Shown here: positions 1 through 9,894 of the stretch, in pieces
How positions within the stretch are numbered: the stretch's first letter is position 1
Layout: every line of letters begins with the position of its first letter
Source of the DNA: an uncultured Granulosicoccaceae bacterium
Lineage (GTDB): Bacteria; Pseudomonadota; Gammaproteobacteria; Granulosicoccales; Granulosicoccaceae
Length of the DNA: 64,000 nucleotides
Direction of reading: 5' to 3'
NCBI GenBank assembly: GCA_937922015.1
Contig: CAKZVB010000041.1
Coordinates: 1 to 64,000, forward strand
Made by a program: the position numbers and the translations under genes
Notes under the pieces: model-generated
The model's input: only the letters and a program-made list of their open reading frames with translations
Databases searched by the model: none
What the model was told of the DNA's origin: nothing

Positions 1-747
1 GCTTGTGTCACCGTCGTTTACATCACCAGCTTCAGTTTCGAAAGTGATTCCAAAGCTAGTCTTGCCAGCGCCGTAAGAAGCTTTGGCACTGATGGTTTCG
101 CGATTGTTGTCGAAGTCTTTGAACGCAAGACCGACTGACGCGCCACCAAGACCGAATGTAGCACCAACTGACATTCTGCTATCGTCGCCAACAGTACCTG
201 CGCCTATACCAATGCCAAAACCGCCAGCACTAAACTTAACACCAGCGCCAAAACGATCGCTGCTGCCTTCTGGAGACCAGTTCAGACCAATTGTCGCTCC
301 ACCGAATGAACCAGTGTAGCTGATACCAGCATTCTCACCGTCGATGTCCGAGCTTAACTGAGCTCCACCAACATCACCAGCTACCTGACCATAACCGATC
401 GCGTCAGGAACTTCACCGATACGGATATCGCCGAAATCACCCTTGATACCAAGGTGGATGTCGTCACCAGTAGCAGTGTCACCGACTAAGGCCAAATCTG
501 TACGATAGTTTGCGTAACCAGTCAGTCCATTATCCAGTTCGCCAGTGGCGTTTACGTTGATAGTAGAATCATCACCGAAAACAGTCAGGTCACCAGTTTT
601 TGTCACTGCACCAGTTTCGTCGACTACCTCGTCGCCACCGGTTATGCCGATTGCTACCTGACCTGTCAGGGTTACTTCTGCTTGTGCCATTGGTGCTACA
701 GCAATACCTGCCAGTGCCAATGCCGCTGCGGTCTTTGTTAATTTCAT
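1..747 (-). CDS. Gram-negative general porin, C-terminal part truncated by the window edge
   Basis: Reverse strand from ATG at 747 reads MKLTKTAAALALAGIAVAPMAQAEVTLTGQVAIGITGG..., a signal peptide followed by Gly-rich beta-barrel strands. It is open to position 1 and absent from the ORF track because no stop lies in the window. Confidence 0.85.
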   Translation of the reverse strand, partial: MKLTKTAAALALAGIAVAPMAQAEVTLTGQVAIGITGGDEVVDETGAVTKTGDLTVFGDDSTINVNATGELDNGLTGYANYRTDLALVGDTATGDDIHLGIKGDFGDIRIGEVPDAIGYGQVAGDVGGAQLSSDIDGENAGISYTGSFGGATIGLNWSPEGSSDRFGAGVKFSAGGFGIGIGAGTVGDDSRMSVGATFGLGGASVGLAFKDFDNNRETISAKASYGAGKTSFGITFETEAGDVNDGDTS

Positions 748-1194
748 TTTTTGTTCTCCAGTCGGGATCTGATCTGTGAAAGTTTCTAGTTTTACAATGC
801 GCCGCTGTTCAGGACGGCTGCGCTACAATTAGTGATACACATACACACAAAATGTTTTTTGCATCACAAATTAGACCGAAGTCTAAAAGCATCAGCGAGC
901 GCCTGAAGCACATTGCAACTGGCATCTCTAGCGACACAGTGTGTGGATGAAATCCTAACGAGGTATTTGCATAAAAACAACAGCTATTTGTGTTTTTGAG
1001 GGTAATAAAGGTTGCTGTTGTGAAAGATTGTGATAAAAAGCAAGTAAAATGCCCCATTTGACCTATGCAAAACCAATTTTGTGGTTATTTTACTACTACT
1101 TTGCAATCTTGCCAGCTATCGCCGGCCAAAGAATTGTTCAGTCAAAATCAAATAATGACTGAATATAATATTGTGTAGATTTATAATGGGCGGT

Positions 1195-2190
1195 ATGACC
1201 GTTGCTACCTCTAACCAAAATCGCTATCGCCAACTAAGAGCGTTCTGCCAGACGGCGAAAACCGGCAGTATTTCCAAGGCCGCCGCGCGCCTGGAGCTCA
1301 GCCAGCCATCTGTCTCACTGCAGATACAAGCGCTGGAGAAGGAACTGCAGATCCTTTTATTTGAACGACGGGGGCCGCGTATAAGGCTGACACCGGCTGG
1401 TCAGCTGCTGCTGGATATGGCTGAACCGCTGGTCGAAGGCATGGACAATCTGGTTGACACCTTTAGTTCTGCCGTCAGCGATGTCACTTCCGGACCATTA
1501 GACATCGCCGCCGGCGAGTCCACTCTCTTATACATACTGCCGGAACTCACCAAACGATTTATGGACACCTACCCTGCCATTACTGTGCGTCTGCACAATG
1601 TAACCGGCCGGGACGGTATGGCGATGATGCGGGACGATTCCGCTGATTTTGCCATCGGCGCAATGGATGATGTACCGGAAGACCTGATTTACTATCCAAT
1701 CTACAACTACGAGCCAATTCTGATTGCCCCGGTTGATCATCCACTGGCATCCAAAGACACTGTCACCCCTGAAGACATCAGTCCGTACGGGTTTATCCTG
1801 CCACCACGCAGCCTGAGTACTTTGAATCAAATAGATGCTGTTTTTAAAGAGAACGGGCTCAACTGCCAGGTGGTATTGGAAGTCGGTGGCTGGGAGGTCA
1901 TTAAGCGGTATGTTGAATTGGGATTGGGGATAAGCATAGTCACCAGCTTTTGTTTGCGTGGCCATGAAAGGCTGATAAAGATACCCGTCGATAATTATTT
2001 TCCCAGTCGCAGTTTTGGTGTTGTATTGCGACGAGGCAAATTTCTATCACCGCAGGCAAAGGCCTTTCTGGAATTCATGGACGCAGACTTTTTTAGCAGT
2101 CATGACTCATACGGACGGCCGGAATCTATGCGCGATGAAGACATCGCCGCCCTGTCTAAACTCAAACAACAATTAAACGCACCAGCGTAG
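1195..2190 (+). CDS. LysR family transcriptional regulator
   Basis: N-terminal HTH (RYRQLRAFCQTAKTGSISKAAARLELSQPSVSLQIQALEKEL) plus a LysR substrate-binding domain. The ORF opens at 1171; ATG at 1195 is a likely start. Confidence 0.88.
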   Translation: MTVATSNQNRYRQLRAFCQTAKTGSISKAAARLELSQPSVSLQIQALEKELQILLFERRGPRIRLTPAGQLLLDMAEPLVEGMDNLVDTFSSAVSDVTSGPLDIAAGESTLLYILPELTKRFMDTYPAITVRLHNVTGRDGMAMMRDDSADFAIGAMDDVPEDLIYYPIYNYEPILIAPVDHPLASKDTVTPEDISPYGFILPPRSLSTLNQIDAVFKENGLNCQVVLEVGGWEVIKRYVELGLGISIVTSFCLRGHERLIKIPVDNYFPSRSFGVVLRRGKFLSPQAKAFLEFMDADFFSSHDSYGRPESMRDEDIAALSKLKQQLNAPA

Positions 2191-2227
2191 GCATCACCTT
2201 GCGCGCCAGTGACAGCATGGATCTTTG

Positions 2228-2743
2228 ATGGTGGAAAACGGACTGAGCACGAACAACCCCGCAGACACAACAGACACGGCCGGGCCGACGATTTGGACAC
2301 CACACACAACGGTAGCTGCAGTGGTGGAACGCGACAATCACTTTTTGATTGTTGAAGAACCCAAAAACGGCCGCATTGTATTTAATCAACCTGCCGGTCA
2401 TCTTGAGGACAACGAAAGTCTTATCGATGCGATCATTCGCGAAGTGCGCGAGGAAACTGCCTGGGGGTTCACGCCAGAGTACCTTCTGGGTGTATACCTT
2501 TGGAAACTTCCCGAGAAAAGCCGGACATATCTGCGGTTTACGTTTGTTGGCAGCGTTCATGATCACGACCCGAACCAAACCTTGTTCGACGGCATACTGA
2601 GCGCCAACTGGAAAACACTATCTGACCTGCACAGCAACACCGCCCAACTCAGAAGTCCGATGGTGCTTAGCTGTATCAACGACTACCTTGCCGGTCATCG
2701 ATATCCGCTGGACCTGCTGCACAATATAAACCAGAAAAAATGA
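2228..2743 (+). CDS. Nudix hydrolase (NudJ-like phosphatase)
   Basis: Nudix box-like GHLEDNESLIDAIIREVREETAWGF. It sits directly upstream of mnmA with a 4-bp overlap (2740-2743). Confidence 0.85.
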   Translation: MVENGLSTNNPADTTDTAGPTIWTPHTTVAAVVERDNHFLIVEEPKNGRIVFNQPAGHLEDNESLIDAIIREVREETAWGFTPEYLLGVYLWKLPEKSRTYLRFTFVGSVHDHDPNQTLFDGILSANWKTLSDLHSNTAQLRSPMVLSCINDYLAGHRYPLDLLHNINQKK

Positions 2744-3846
2744 CTTTAAACAACACAACAGACAAAGAGCATGTCGTCATTGGTATGTCCGGTGGGGTTG
2801 ATTCATCTGTTGCTGCATGGCTGCTGAAACAAGATGAAAATATTCACCTTGAAGGGCTTTTCATGCAAAACTGGGAGGAAGACGAAGACGACTACTGCAC
2901 CGCTATTGAAGACTTTCGCGATGCATCAGGCGTTTGTGCGCAGTTAAAAATCCCCTTGTCGAGCGTTAACTTTTCTGCCGAATACTGGAAGAAAGTATTT
3001 GCAGGATTTCTTGAAGAATATAACGCCGGGCGAACACCTAACCCTGACATATTGTGCAACAAGGAAATAAAATTCCGCGCTTTTCTTGATCACGCTAAGG
3101 GAATCGGCGCAAGCGCAATTGCCACGGGTCACTATGTGCAAACCGACAAAGACCCGCACGGCAAAACCAGACTCCTGCGAGGCGCAGACCCGGGCAAAGA
3201 TCAATCGTACTTTCTACACACGCTGGATCAACAACAACTGTCCCATGCGCACTTTCCTGTGGGAGGGTTACTTAAAAGTGACCTCAGAGCCATAGCACAG
3301 GATCTTGGACTTCAGGTTCATAACAAGAAAGACAGCACCGGCATATGTTTTATCGGCGAGCGAAAGTTTGCAGATTTCCTGCGAGAGTATGTGGCGACAA
3401 AACCCGGTCCGATTACAAGCACAGATGGGGATCATCTGGGTACCCACAACGGCATCGCGTTTTATACGATAGGCCAACGACAGGGGCTGGGAATTGGCGG
3501 GAGCTCCAGACACAAACCAGACCCGTGGTATGTGGCAGATAAAAACACCAGCACCAATGAATTGATCGTCGCGCAGGGACATGACCACCCGAGGCTACAC
3601 AAGAAGTCGTTGCTGGCGAGCAACATCCACTGGATAAGGGAGATTCCTTTGACCGACTTTCAGTGCACAGCCAAAGTCCGCTATCGCCAACAGGACTGCC
3701 CATGCACCGTTCGACTGCAAAACTCCAACGAGGTGATTGTAGAGTTCAAAGACAGCGTACGAGCCGTTACCCCCGGCCAATCTGTAGTTTTTTACAATGA
3801 TGAAGAATGCCTGGGCGGTGGCATCATTGAATCCGCCTGTGAGTGA
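2740..3846 (+). CDS. mnmA: tRNA-specific 2-thiouridylase MnmA
   Basis: VIGMSGGVDSSVAAWLL PP-loop, GLFMQNW, TPNPDILCNKEIKF, ATGHY, KDQSYFL, STGICFIGER motifs. Confidence 0.96.
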   Translation: MTLNNTTDKEHVVIGMSGGVDSSVAAWLLKQDENIHLEGLFMQNWEEDEDDYCTAIEDFRDASGVCAQLKIPLSSVNFSAEYWKKVFAGFLEEYNAGRTPNPDILCNKEIKFRAFLDHAKGIGASAIATGHYVQTDKDPHGKTRLLRGADPGKDQSYFLHTLDQQQLSHAHFPVGGLLKSDLRAIAQDLGLQVHNKKDSTGICFIGERKFADFLREYVATKPGPITSTDGDHLGTHNGIAFYTIGQRQGLGIGGSSRHKPDPWYVADKNTSTNELIVAQGHDHPRLHKKSLLASNIHWIREIPLTDFQCTAKVRYRQQDCPCTVRLQNSNEVIVEFKDSVRAVTPGQSVVFYNDEECLGGGIIESACE

Positions 3847-4006
3847 CTTATTGAACCTGATACTTTTCACTCACACCAAACGCAGGTCAGGGTCGAGAAT
3901 TCTGATCTGCAAATTTGCAAAGCCCACCAGGCGAATGGTTGTATAATAAGCGACTAGTAAAAGCGCACTGCAATGACGCAATGCGCAATTACCTGATTCA
4001 CAAATA

Positions 4007-4666
4007 TTGGCTTTTCTACAACACACAACCTTTCGGTCACAGATGCCACAATCGCTGGAACATCAAACTATTTCACTAGCCGGTCTGTTTATGGCGACTG
4101 AGCTTGTTCAAAATATTGCCAACACGGGTGAATACGACGAGGGGATCATGCGTATTACTCTTGAATCGCTATTTGCTCTGGACGCGGAAAGCGTACCGGC
4201 AGTATTTGGTGGCAAGCAGAATATCCGCTCAGGATTTCAAAGACTGGTGTCTCAACTAGCGGGTTCTGACGCAAATCCGGACATGCAAATTACCCGTTAC
4301 GCGCTGACATTGCTCAAACTTGAAAGCAAACTGCCGTCCAACTCCTCAGCAATGGAACGCATCAGACGCGGATTGCAGGAAGCGGAAAAAATGCGCACAC
4401 ATTATGACACGCTGGATCCGAAAATCATCTCGATATTGGCCGACATCTACAGTGAGAACATCAGCAATTTGTCGCCCAGAGTCATTGTGCATGGCAACGA
4501 GGATTACCTTAAAGATGAAACCCGTGCCAATTGTATACGCGCCTGTTTACTGGCCGGCGTTCGTGCAGCTGTGCTATGGCGGCAATGCGGCGGAAGCCGC
4601 TGGAAGCTGGTTACCAGCAGGCAAAGATTTGTTAACCAGGCCAGCAAAGACCTCAGAGCGATTTAA
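4007..4666 (+). CDS. hflD: High frequency lysogenization protein HflD homolog
   Basis: TISLAGLFMATELVQNIA, ENISNLSPRVIVHG, AGVRAAVLWRQCGGSRWKLVTSRQRF are HflD-like, and it follows mnmA as in many gammaproteobacteria. TTG at 4007; ATG at 4043 is an alternative start. Confidence 0.85.
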   Translation: MAFLQHTTFRSQMPQSLEHQTISLAGLFMATELVQNIANTGEYDEGIMRITLESLFALDAESVPAVFGGKQNIRSGFQRLVSQLAGSDANPDMQITRYALTLLKLESKLPSNSSAMERIRRGLQEAEKMRTHYDTLDPKIISILADIYSENISNLSPRVIVHGNEDYLKDETRANCIRACLLAGVRAAVLWRQCGGSRWKLVTSRQRFVNQASKDLRAI

Positions 4667-4708
4667 CAGACCGTGGTTCCGTAAGCGTTTTGGATTAGCC
4701 GACGATAG

Positions 4709-5692
4709 CTAAACAACAGACTGAACCAGGCGAATAATTACAGCCGCCACAGCAAACAAAGCAGATAATAACGCCAGCACAATCACACTGTTCAACGCCC
4801 ACTTAATTGATAGATAAAGCGGACGATTCGTTTGTTTTAAGGCCTTGCCCTTCGCCAATATCGGCGACACTTTATAAAAGGTTCTGCTAAAAAGACCAGC
4901 ATCGTCTCCCGCCAGATTTGGCACCAGCATCATGCCCAATATTTTTTTGTACAAAAAATTGAAACCACGCCCGAGAAAAAACATCGGCCGTTCAACATCA
5001 CACATTAATATCAGTCTTGGTGTTTGCGTATCGTTGTGTGCAAAGTGCAGATAGGTTTCATCAAACAATAATGGCGTACCGTCCCGCCACGAATGAACGT
5101 TGCCATCGATTGAGATATAACAATCGTCATCGTTGGGCGTACTTAAGCCTAAATGATAGCGCAAAGAGCAGGCTATCGGATCAAGGTGCCGCGTAAGCTT
5201 TGACCCTGGTGGAAGTAACGTAAACATTGCACCATTGACAGAATCTATACTTTCCAATAGCGCAACCGTTTTAGGACAATGCTGTTGCGCTGAGTTATGA
5301 ACAGTTCCGTACCACTTGCAATAGAACTTGCTCCAGCCATATTTATAGAAAGTGCGGAACCCTACATCATAGTAACTTTGATTATTTACATCGGTGGTGG
5401 AATCAAAATAACCGTTTTTATAAAGCCCTAGCGCTTCTTCGCGAAGTGTTTCCCAGTTTTCTTGCAATACTGCCAACTCCGGGTAGTCCGCCAGATCCAG
5501 AATCGGGCTTTTGGCTTTGCGCTCAGAGAACCCGTAAAGCAAGACATTGAGCGGCGCGAATATCGGCCAGCCTTTTCGGAAGTACTCCACCGGCCCGGTG
5601 AACCGTTGCTCCCCTCGAAACTTGTACACATACATCAAAGAGGCGATCGGGAATAAAATAAAGCCGCAAAGTGCGATTGAGATTGGAGACAT
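4709..5692 (-). CDS. lpxO: Aspartyl/asparaginyl beta-hydroxylase family, lipid A hydroxylase LpxO-like
   Basis: FTLLPPGSKLTRHLDPIACSLRYHLGLSTPNDD...HSWRDGTPLLFDETYLHFAHNDT...RLILMCDVERP is a 2OG-Fe(II) beta-hydroxylase signature, with N- and C-terminal hydrophobic segments. Confidence 0.78.
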   Translation of the reverse strand: MSPISIALCGFILFPIASLMYVYKFRGEQRFTGPVEYFRKGWPIFAPLNVLLYGFSERKAKSPILDLADYPELAVLQENWETLREEALGLYKNGYFDSTTDVNNQSYYDVGFRTFYKYGWSKFYCKWYGTVHNSAQQHCPKTVALLESIDSVNGAMFTLLPPGSKLTRHLDPIACSLRYHLGLSTPNDDDCYISIDGNVHSWRDGTPLLFDETYLHFAHNDTQTPRLILMCDVERPMFFLGRGFNFLYKKILGMMLVPNLAGDDAGLFSRTFYKVSPILAKGKALKQTNRPLYLSIKWALNSVIVLALLSALFAVAAVIIRLVQSVV

Positions 5693-6182
5693 GCTCAGCC
5701 TTTAGATTCCGGATTTATCACTGTAGGTGTTTGCCGAAAAGGTGGTTAAAGCCTATGTTGCGCTATCGAGACCTGGATGGCTGCAGCGGCATGCCTGACT
5801 ATGCTTCATAGGCTACATACCTGTTTTCCAGCAGTGATTACACAACATGTAAGGCGTATCGGCCCAAATTCTAATCACACACACCGTGTAAATCCACCTC
5901 GAATACCTTCAAACAGGCAGTATTTGATTATTATTAGGCAAGACACGTTGCGCCGCTTTTTCCAAATTCCGACCGCCACATCTGCAAATGCACTACAATT
6001 TTCACGTCGTACGTGCATTCACTGGAAAAAAGGGACGGACAACTTAAAAAAATCAGCTTGTCTGCGACCCCGCTTCATCATTAGTTTGTGATACTCAGTG
6101 CCGATGGTTAGAATCACTGTTAACAGAACTGTACGTATTCAGGTGCAGCAGCGCCTGTGTAATCTCGGCATTTCAATATAAT

Positions 6183-7670
6183 TTGGGGGATAGTCTCATG
6201 GAAAGAACAATACACGCTGCCGTATATCTGGTATTGCTGGCCACCAGCTGCATAGCGTTTGGAGATGAAGCAAATTCACAAACGGCCTCTGCATCTGCAA
6301 TATTTACCGTGAGCGGCGAGGCTGGCGGGGGCCATGAGGGAGTCGACGCCCTGAAAGCCGAAATAGCAAGTCTTACATCAAAACTCGAAAATGCCGAGAC
6401 CGGACGCAGCTATCTGCAGGCAAGGGTTCGGGAAGTTCTGGAGGAATCCAGAGCCTCACAAAGTGCTTCGAGTGAACTGGCAAAACAAAATGCTGAACTC
6501 TCAAAATCATTGAATATGGTCACCGACAGCCGCGACTACTTTTCCAATGAACTGGACAGCCTCAAAAAGGTCAGCAATGAAAATGAACAGCTGGACGGTG
6601 AACTTCAGCGCGCCTTGAAAGGCAGAGAGTTTCTTAGCCGTCAATCAAATAGAAATCGAATCAAGCTGATGGAAGAAAGAAAAGAAAACGCCCGGCTATC
6701 ACTGTCGCTGGACAGAGCTCAGCAGGGTAGAAAATTTCTGAGTAAGAAATTCATCGGCAACCTCAAAGAACTGAAACAGAGCAAAAAGGCACTGGAACAA
6801 GAGACATTAGCGTTAGAGCAGGAAAAAGCAGAGTCCGCCAGACTGGCACTGGCTCTCGAACGGGCACTACTGGGCCGTGGCTATTATAGCGACCTGGTCA
6901 AGGAGAAAGAAGCTGAAGTACTGGCCGCTAAAAAAGAAACCGATCAGCTTGCCGAAGTATCCTTTGCGCAGATAAACAGCGCCACAGAGCAAGGAAAAGC
7001 TGCGTTGGAGCAGGAAAAGGCAGAGTCCGCCAGACTGGCACTGGCTCTCGAACGGGCACTACTGGGCCGTGGCTACTATAGCGACCTGGTCAAAGAGAAA
7101 GAAGCTGAAGTATTGGCTGCTAAAAAAGAAACCGACCAGATTGCCGAGGTATCTTTTGTGCAGATAAACAGTGCCATTGCTGAAGCCACCAAGGCAAAGC
7201 AGATGCTGGGAAGCACCGATTGGGCTGACAATCTATCAGCGGGCCTGACGGCCGCCTTTGCTGACCTGGATGGAACCGAAGTTACTTCACACAGCAACAA
7301 TAGCGTAGCAATTAAAGTTGGAAATACCGGCCTGTTCAGACGGGGTGGCACAGTGTTGAGTAACAGTGGACAAAGGCTGCTCGCCACTATCGGTAAAGAG
7401 ATCGCCGATCGAGGTGATTCGAATATAAAAATTGTCGGGCATACCGATAACATTCCAACCGGGGCAGACAGTCGCTTCGCCAGTAATAACGAATTGTCAC
7501 TGGCCCGTGCAGCATCAGCACTGTCTTATATGACCGGTTTCGGTATTCCAGCAGAACGTCTATCTGCATCCGGTGTTGGCGACATCAGCCCTGTTGCCAC
7601 GAATGACACAGAAGCAGGCAGAACGGCAAACCGGCGAGTAGAGATTATTCTCACCTCGTTGAGAAATTAG
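6183..7670 (+). CDS. OmpA-family protein with long repeat-containing coiled coil
   Basis: Signal-peptide-like N-terminus, long Glu/Lys/Ala coiled coil with internal repeats, C-terminal OmpA peptidoglycan-binding domain (IKIVGHTDNIPTGADSRFASNNELSLARAASALSYM...SASGVGDISPVATNDTEAGRTANRRVEIIL). Confidence 0.85.
   Translation: MGDSLMERTIHAAVYLVLLATSCIAFGDEANSQTASASAIFTVSGEAGGGHEGVDALKAEIASLTSKLENAETGRSYLQARVREVLEESRASQSASSELAKQNAELSKSLNMVTDSRDYFSNELDSLKKVSNENEQLDGELQRALKGREFLSRQSNRNRIKLMEERKENARLSLSLDRAQQGRKFLSKKFIGNLKELKQSKKALEQETLALEQEKAESARLALALERALLGRGYYSDLVKEKEAEVLAAKKETDQLAEVSFAQINSATEQGKAALEQEKAESARLALALERALLGRGYYSDLVKEKEAEVLAAKKETDQIAEVSFVQINSAIAEATKAKQMLGSTDWADNLSAGLTAAFADLDGTEVTSHSNNSVAIKVGNTGLFRRGGTVLSNSGQRLLATIGKEIADRGDSNIKIVGHTDNIPTGADSRFASNNELSLARAASALSYMTGFGIPAERLSASGVGDISPVATNDTEAGRTANRRVEIILTSLRN
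6811..7173 (+). repeat. Tandem in-frame duplication, 192-bp (64 codon) period, inside the OmpA-family coiled coil
   Basis: gagcaggaaaa(a/g)gcagagtccgccagactggcactggctctcgaacgggcactactgggccgtggctatta... occurs twice, 192 bp apart (for example 6812 versus 7004). Confidence 0.9.
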
Positions 7671-7688
7671 CAACCGACCGACTCTGGA

Positions 7689-7716
7689 AAAAAAGTCGAC
7701 ATCAGTCGACTTTTTT
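7689..7716. terminator. Bidirectional Rho-independent terminator between the convergent OmpA-family gene and glk
   Basis: Perfect inverted repeat aaaaaagtcgac-atca-gtcgactttttt between convergent genes. Confidence 0.8.
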
Positions 7717-7778
7717 AATCCTGGAGTAATTTCTTAACCGCCAACATCAAAAGCAAGGGCGCGTTCTTGCTACTCAGA

Positions 7779-8765
7779 CTACCCCGTGACGGTGAAGCCA
7801 AACTGATCATAGTGCTCATCGAGGCAGGTAAAGCTTCCATACAATGCGGGTTCACCTTCCATCACCAATCGAACCGGCATTTCTTTTACAAACTCACTAA
7901 ACCGTCCTTTGTTATGCAACCAGTACAAGAAGTCAGACTCTTTGAAGTATTCACCTAATCGCGGCACGATCCCGCCGGCAATATAAATACCCCCTGTAGC
8001 CCCCAGCGTTACCGCTAAATTACTGGCAACCACACCAAGCCACTTGCAAAACAATTGCATCACTTCGCCACAAACTGCGCAGCGTCCGGCTATTGCCGCG
8101 CCGCTTATTTGTTCGGCTTTTTCAAACGTCGCCGACAGACCATCAAGCTGACAAATAGCCTGATATAACTCAACGGTACCAATACCGGACAGGTACCGCT
8201 CAGCGGACACATGAGTGTATTTTTTTTCAAGTATTTTATAGATCGCGAGTTCACGCTGTGTTTGAGCTGCCATCGAAACATGACCACCCTGGCTCTGTAA
8301 CGGCAACCAATATTTTCCCGCGTTAACCAGACCAGACACTCCCAGACCGGTCCCCGGCCCTAACACAGCACGAGGGCCCTGCGGATCAGGACTACCCGGA
8401 GAAATTACTGACAGACACTCTGCTGGCAGGCTCATAATTCCCACCGCGGCTGCCGTAAAATCATTGACCACCCTGCACCGCTGCAATGAGAATCGATTCA
8501 ACAAACCGGAAACCGACAAACTCAAATCGCTGTTCGTCAGCTCCATATTGTCCTGATACTCGTGCGTACTGGCAAAAGAAAATGAAGCTTGTTGTACAGA
8601 AGTACAATTAATAAGCTGCAGATACTCTTCGACAGCATCTCCGAGGTTATTGTGGTTTATAACCGGAATTACCCTGAATGTATCAGCGGCGTAGTTGCCA
8701 TTTTCAAACAATACAAATCGCGCATTTGTGCCACCTATATCACCGGTTAGTACAGTATTCATCAA
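7779..8765 (-). CDS. glk: Glucokinase
   Basis: LTGDIGGTNARFVLFENG, VVNDFTAAA, VLGPGTGLGVSGLV, GGHVSMAAQT, GGIYIAGGIVPRLGEYF motifs. Confidence 0.92.
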   Translation of the reverse strand: MMNTVLTGDIGGTNARFVLFENGNYAADTFRVIPVINHNNLGDAVEEYLQLINCTSVQQASFSFASTHEYQDNMELTNSDLSLSVSGLLNRFSLQRCRVVNDFTAAAVGIMSLPAECLSVISPGSPDPQGPRAVLGPGTGLGVSGLVNAGKYWLPLQSQGGHVSMAAQTQRELAIYKILEKKYTHVSAERYLSGIGTVELYQAICQLDGLSATFEKAEQISGAAIAGRCAVCGEVMQLFCKWLGVVASNLAVTLGATGGIYIAGGIVPRLGEYFKESDFLYWLHNKGRFSEFVKEMPVRLVMEGEPALYGSFTCLDEHYDQFGFTVTG

Positions 8766-8872
8766 TTATTCAATTCACAAAAAGGCATGATCAATAGCTT
8801 TTGGGTATTAATCAATCAGCACGTTAACGAAAGCAACACCTAAAGACATTACCAGAGGCCTCAGCTGTTAAC

Positions 8873-9664
8873 TTATAGCTTGGGACGCGTGTAGAAGTTC
8901 ACACGCATAGGTTGAGTCAACGTGTAGGACCCGTGACTATCACGACAACTCTCAAAGCGGCTTTTAACGGCATCGCTGCGCACGTTGTCTGCTGAATAAT
9001 GGTTATAGCTCAAGTTCATGTAGTGATCTGCGAACTCATCAAAATTCCGGAAGGTACGATCAACGTCATAGTAGATTTCACGCATCGTTGTATATTGCGG
9101 CAGTGCATACTTTACCAGCGCGTTGTACGCATTAAGCCGCACCACAGTTTCGTCGTGGAACAATTCGATGGCGTGTTGATAAGTACCGTTTGCGACTGGC
9201 TCCATGACATACAGAAAACCATCTGCTCGCAAGATGCGAAGCATCTCATCAAAGACCATCGGGTAATGATCCGCGGGGACGTGATGCATTGAATTTGCAA
9301 AAATGACACCATCAACTGAACGTGTCTCAACCGGTATATCGCCAGCACCTGCCTGTGCAAACCCGACATTCTCGACAATCGGGGCAGTATTATTTTTCTG
9401 TGCCTGGACAGGGTCAGGCTCGATACCCAATACCCTGGCACCGCGTTTTGCCAGCGCGTAACTAAGCCCGCCCTCGCCACATCCGGCATCGACAATAAAG
9501 CGGTTGTTGAAATCAATTAATTTTTCCAGAACCTCTAAATCAGTCTGGTGTCCCCAGTCTTCGGCCATCTGCGGGCTCTCCAAATCAAAACCACTATATT
9601 GTAACAGGCCTGTGAACCCCGGCGAGTCAATTATCGCAGGCGATGCACCATTACAAACCTTCAA
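8873..9664 (-). CDS. Class I SAM-dependent methyltransferase
   Basis: FIVDAGCGEGGLSYALAKRGARVLGIEPDP motif I and VDGVIFANSMHHVPADHYPMVFDEMLRILRADGFLYVMEP. Confidence 0.85.
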   Translation of the reverse strand: MKVCNGASPAIIDSPGFTGLLQYSGFDLESPQMAEDWGHQTDLEVLEKLIDFNNRFIVDAGCGEGGLSYALAKRGARVLGIEPDPVQAQKNNTAPIVENVGFAQAGAGDIPVETRSVDGVIFANSMHHVPADHYPMVFDEMLRILRADGFLYVMEPVANGTYQHAIELFHDETVVRLNAYNALVKYALPQYTTMREIYYDVDRTFRNFDEFADHYMNLSYNHYSADNVRSDAVKSRFESCRDSHGSYTLTQPMRVNFYTRPKL

Positions 9665-9894
9665 GCACAGCGATTAGTGCAGCCGCCACCACAAAATTAT
9701 TGTCGAGATCCACTTTTGGCTGCCGGGTCCTTTTCAAATTCAGGCACCGGGCATTACCTGCAATCCACAAACTGCTAAACTGTCCCTGACAGTAAAGGAT
9801 GCCGGATCGCGTAACGGCTCTCTTATACCCGGCAGCATTTTTTTGTCAGCAACCTCACTGCCGCTGACCTTTGTTGATCACAGGACTGTTAGCG

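Noticed and set aside
1528-1965. 145-aa minus-strand ORF inside the LysR gene
   Set aside because: Antisense to a clear LysR coding region; no family features.
4320-4712. 130-aa overlapping plus-strand ORF suggesting a frameshift in hflD
   Set aside because: The hflD frame continues with family motifs to its own stop (AVLWRQCGGSRWKLVTSRQRF), so no frameshift is needed.
5777-6091. 104-aa plus-strand ORF upstream of the OmpA-family gene
   Set aside because: No domain pattern, unusual composition, no SD; more likely a non-coding leader or intergenic region.
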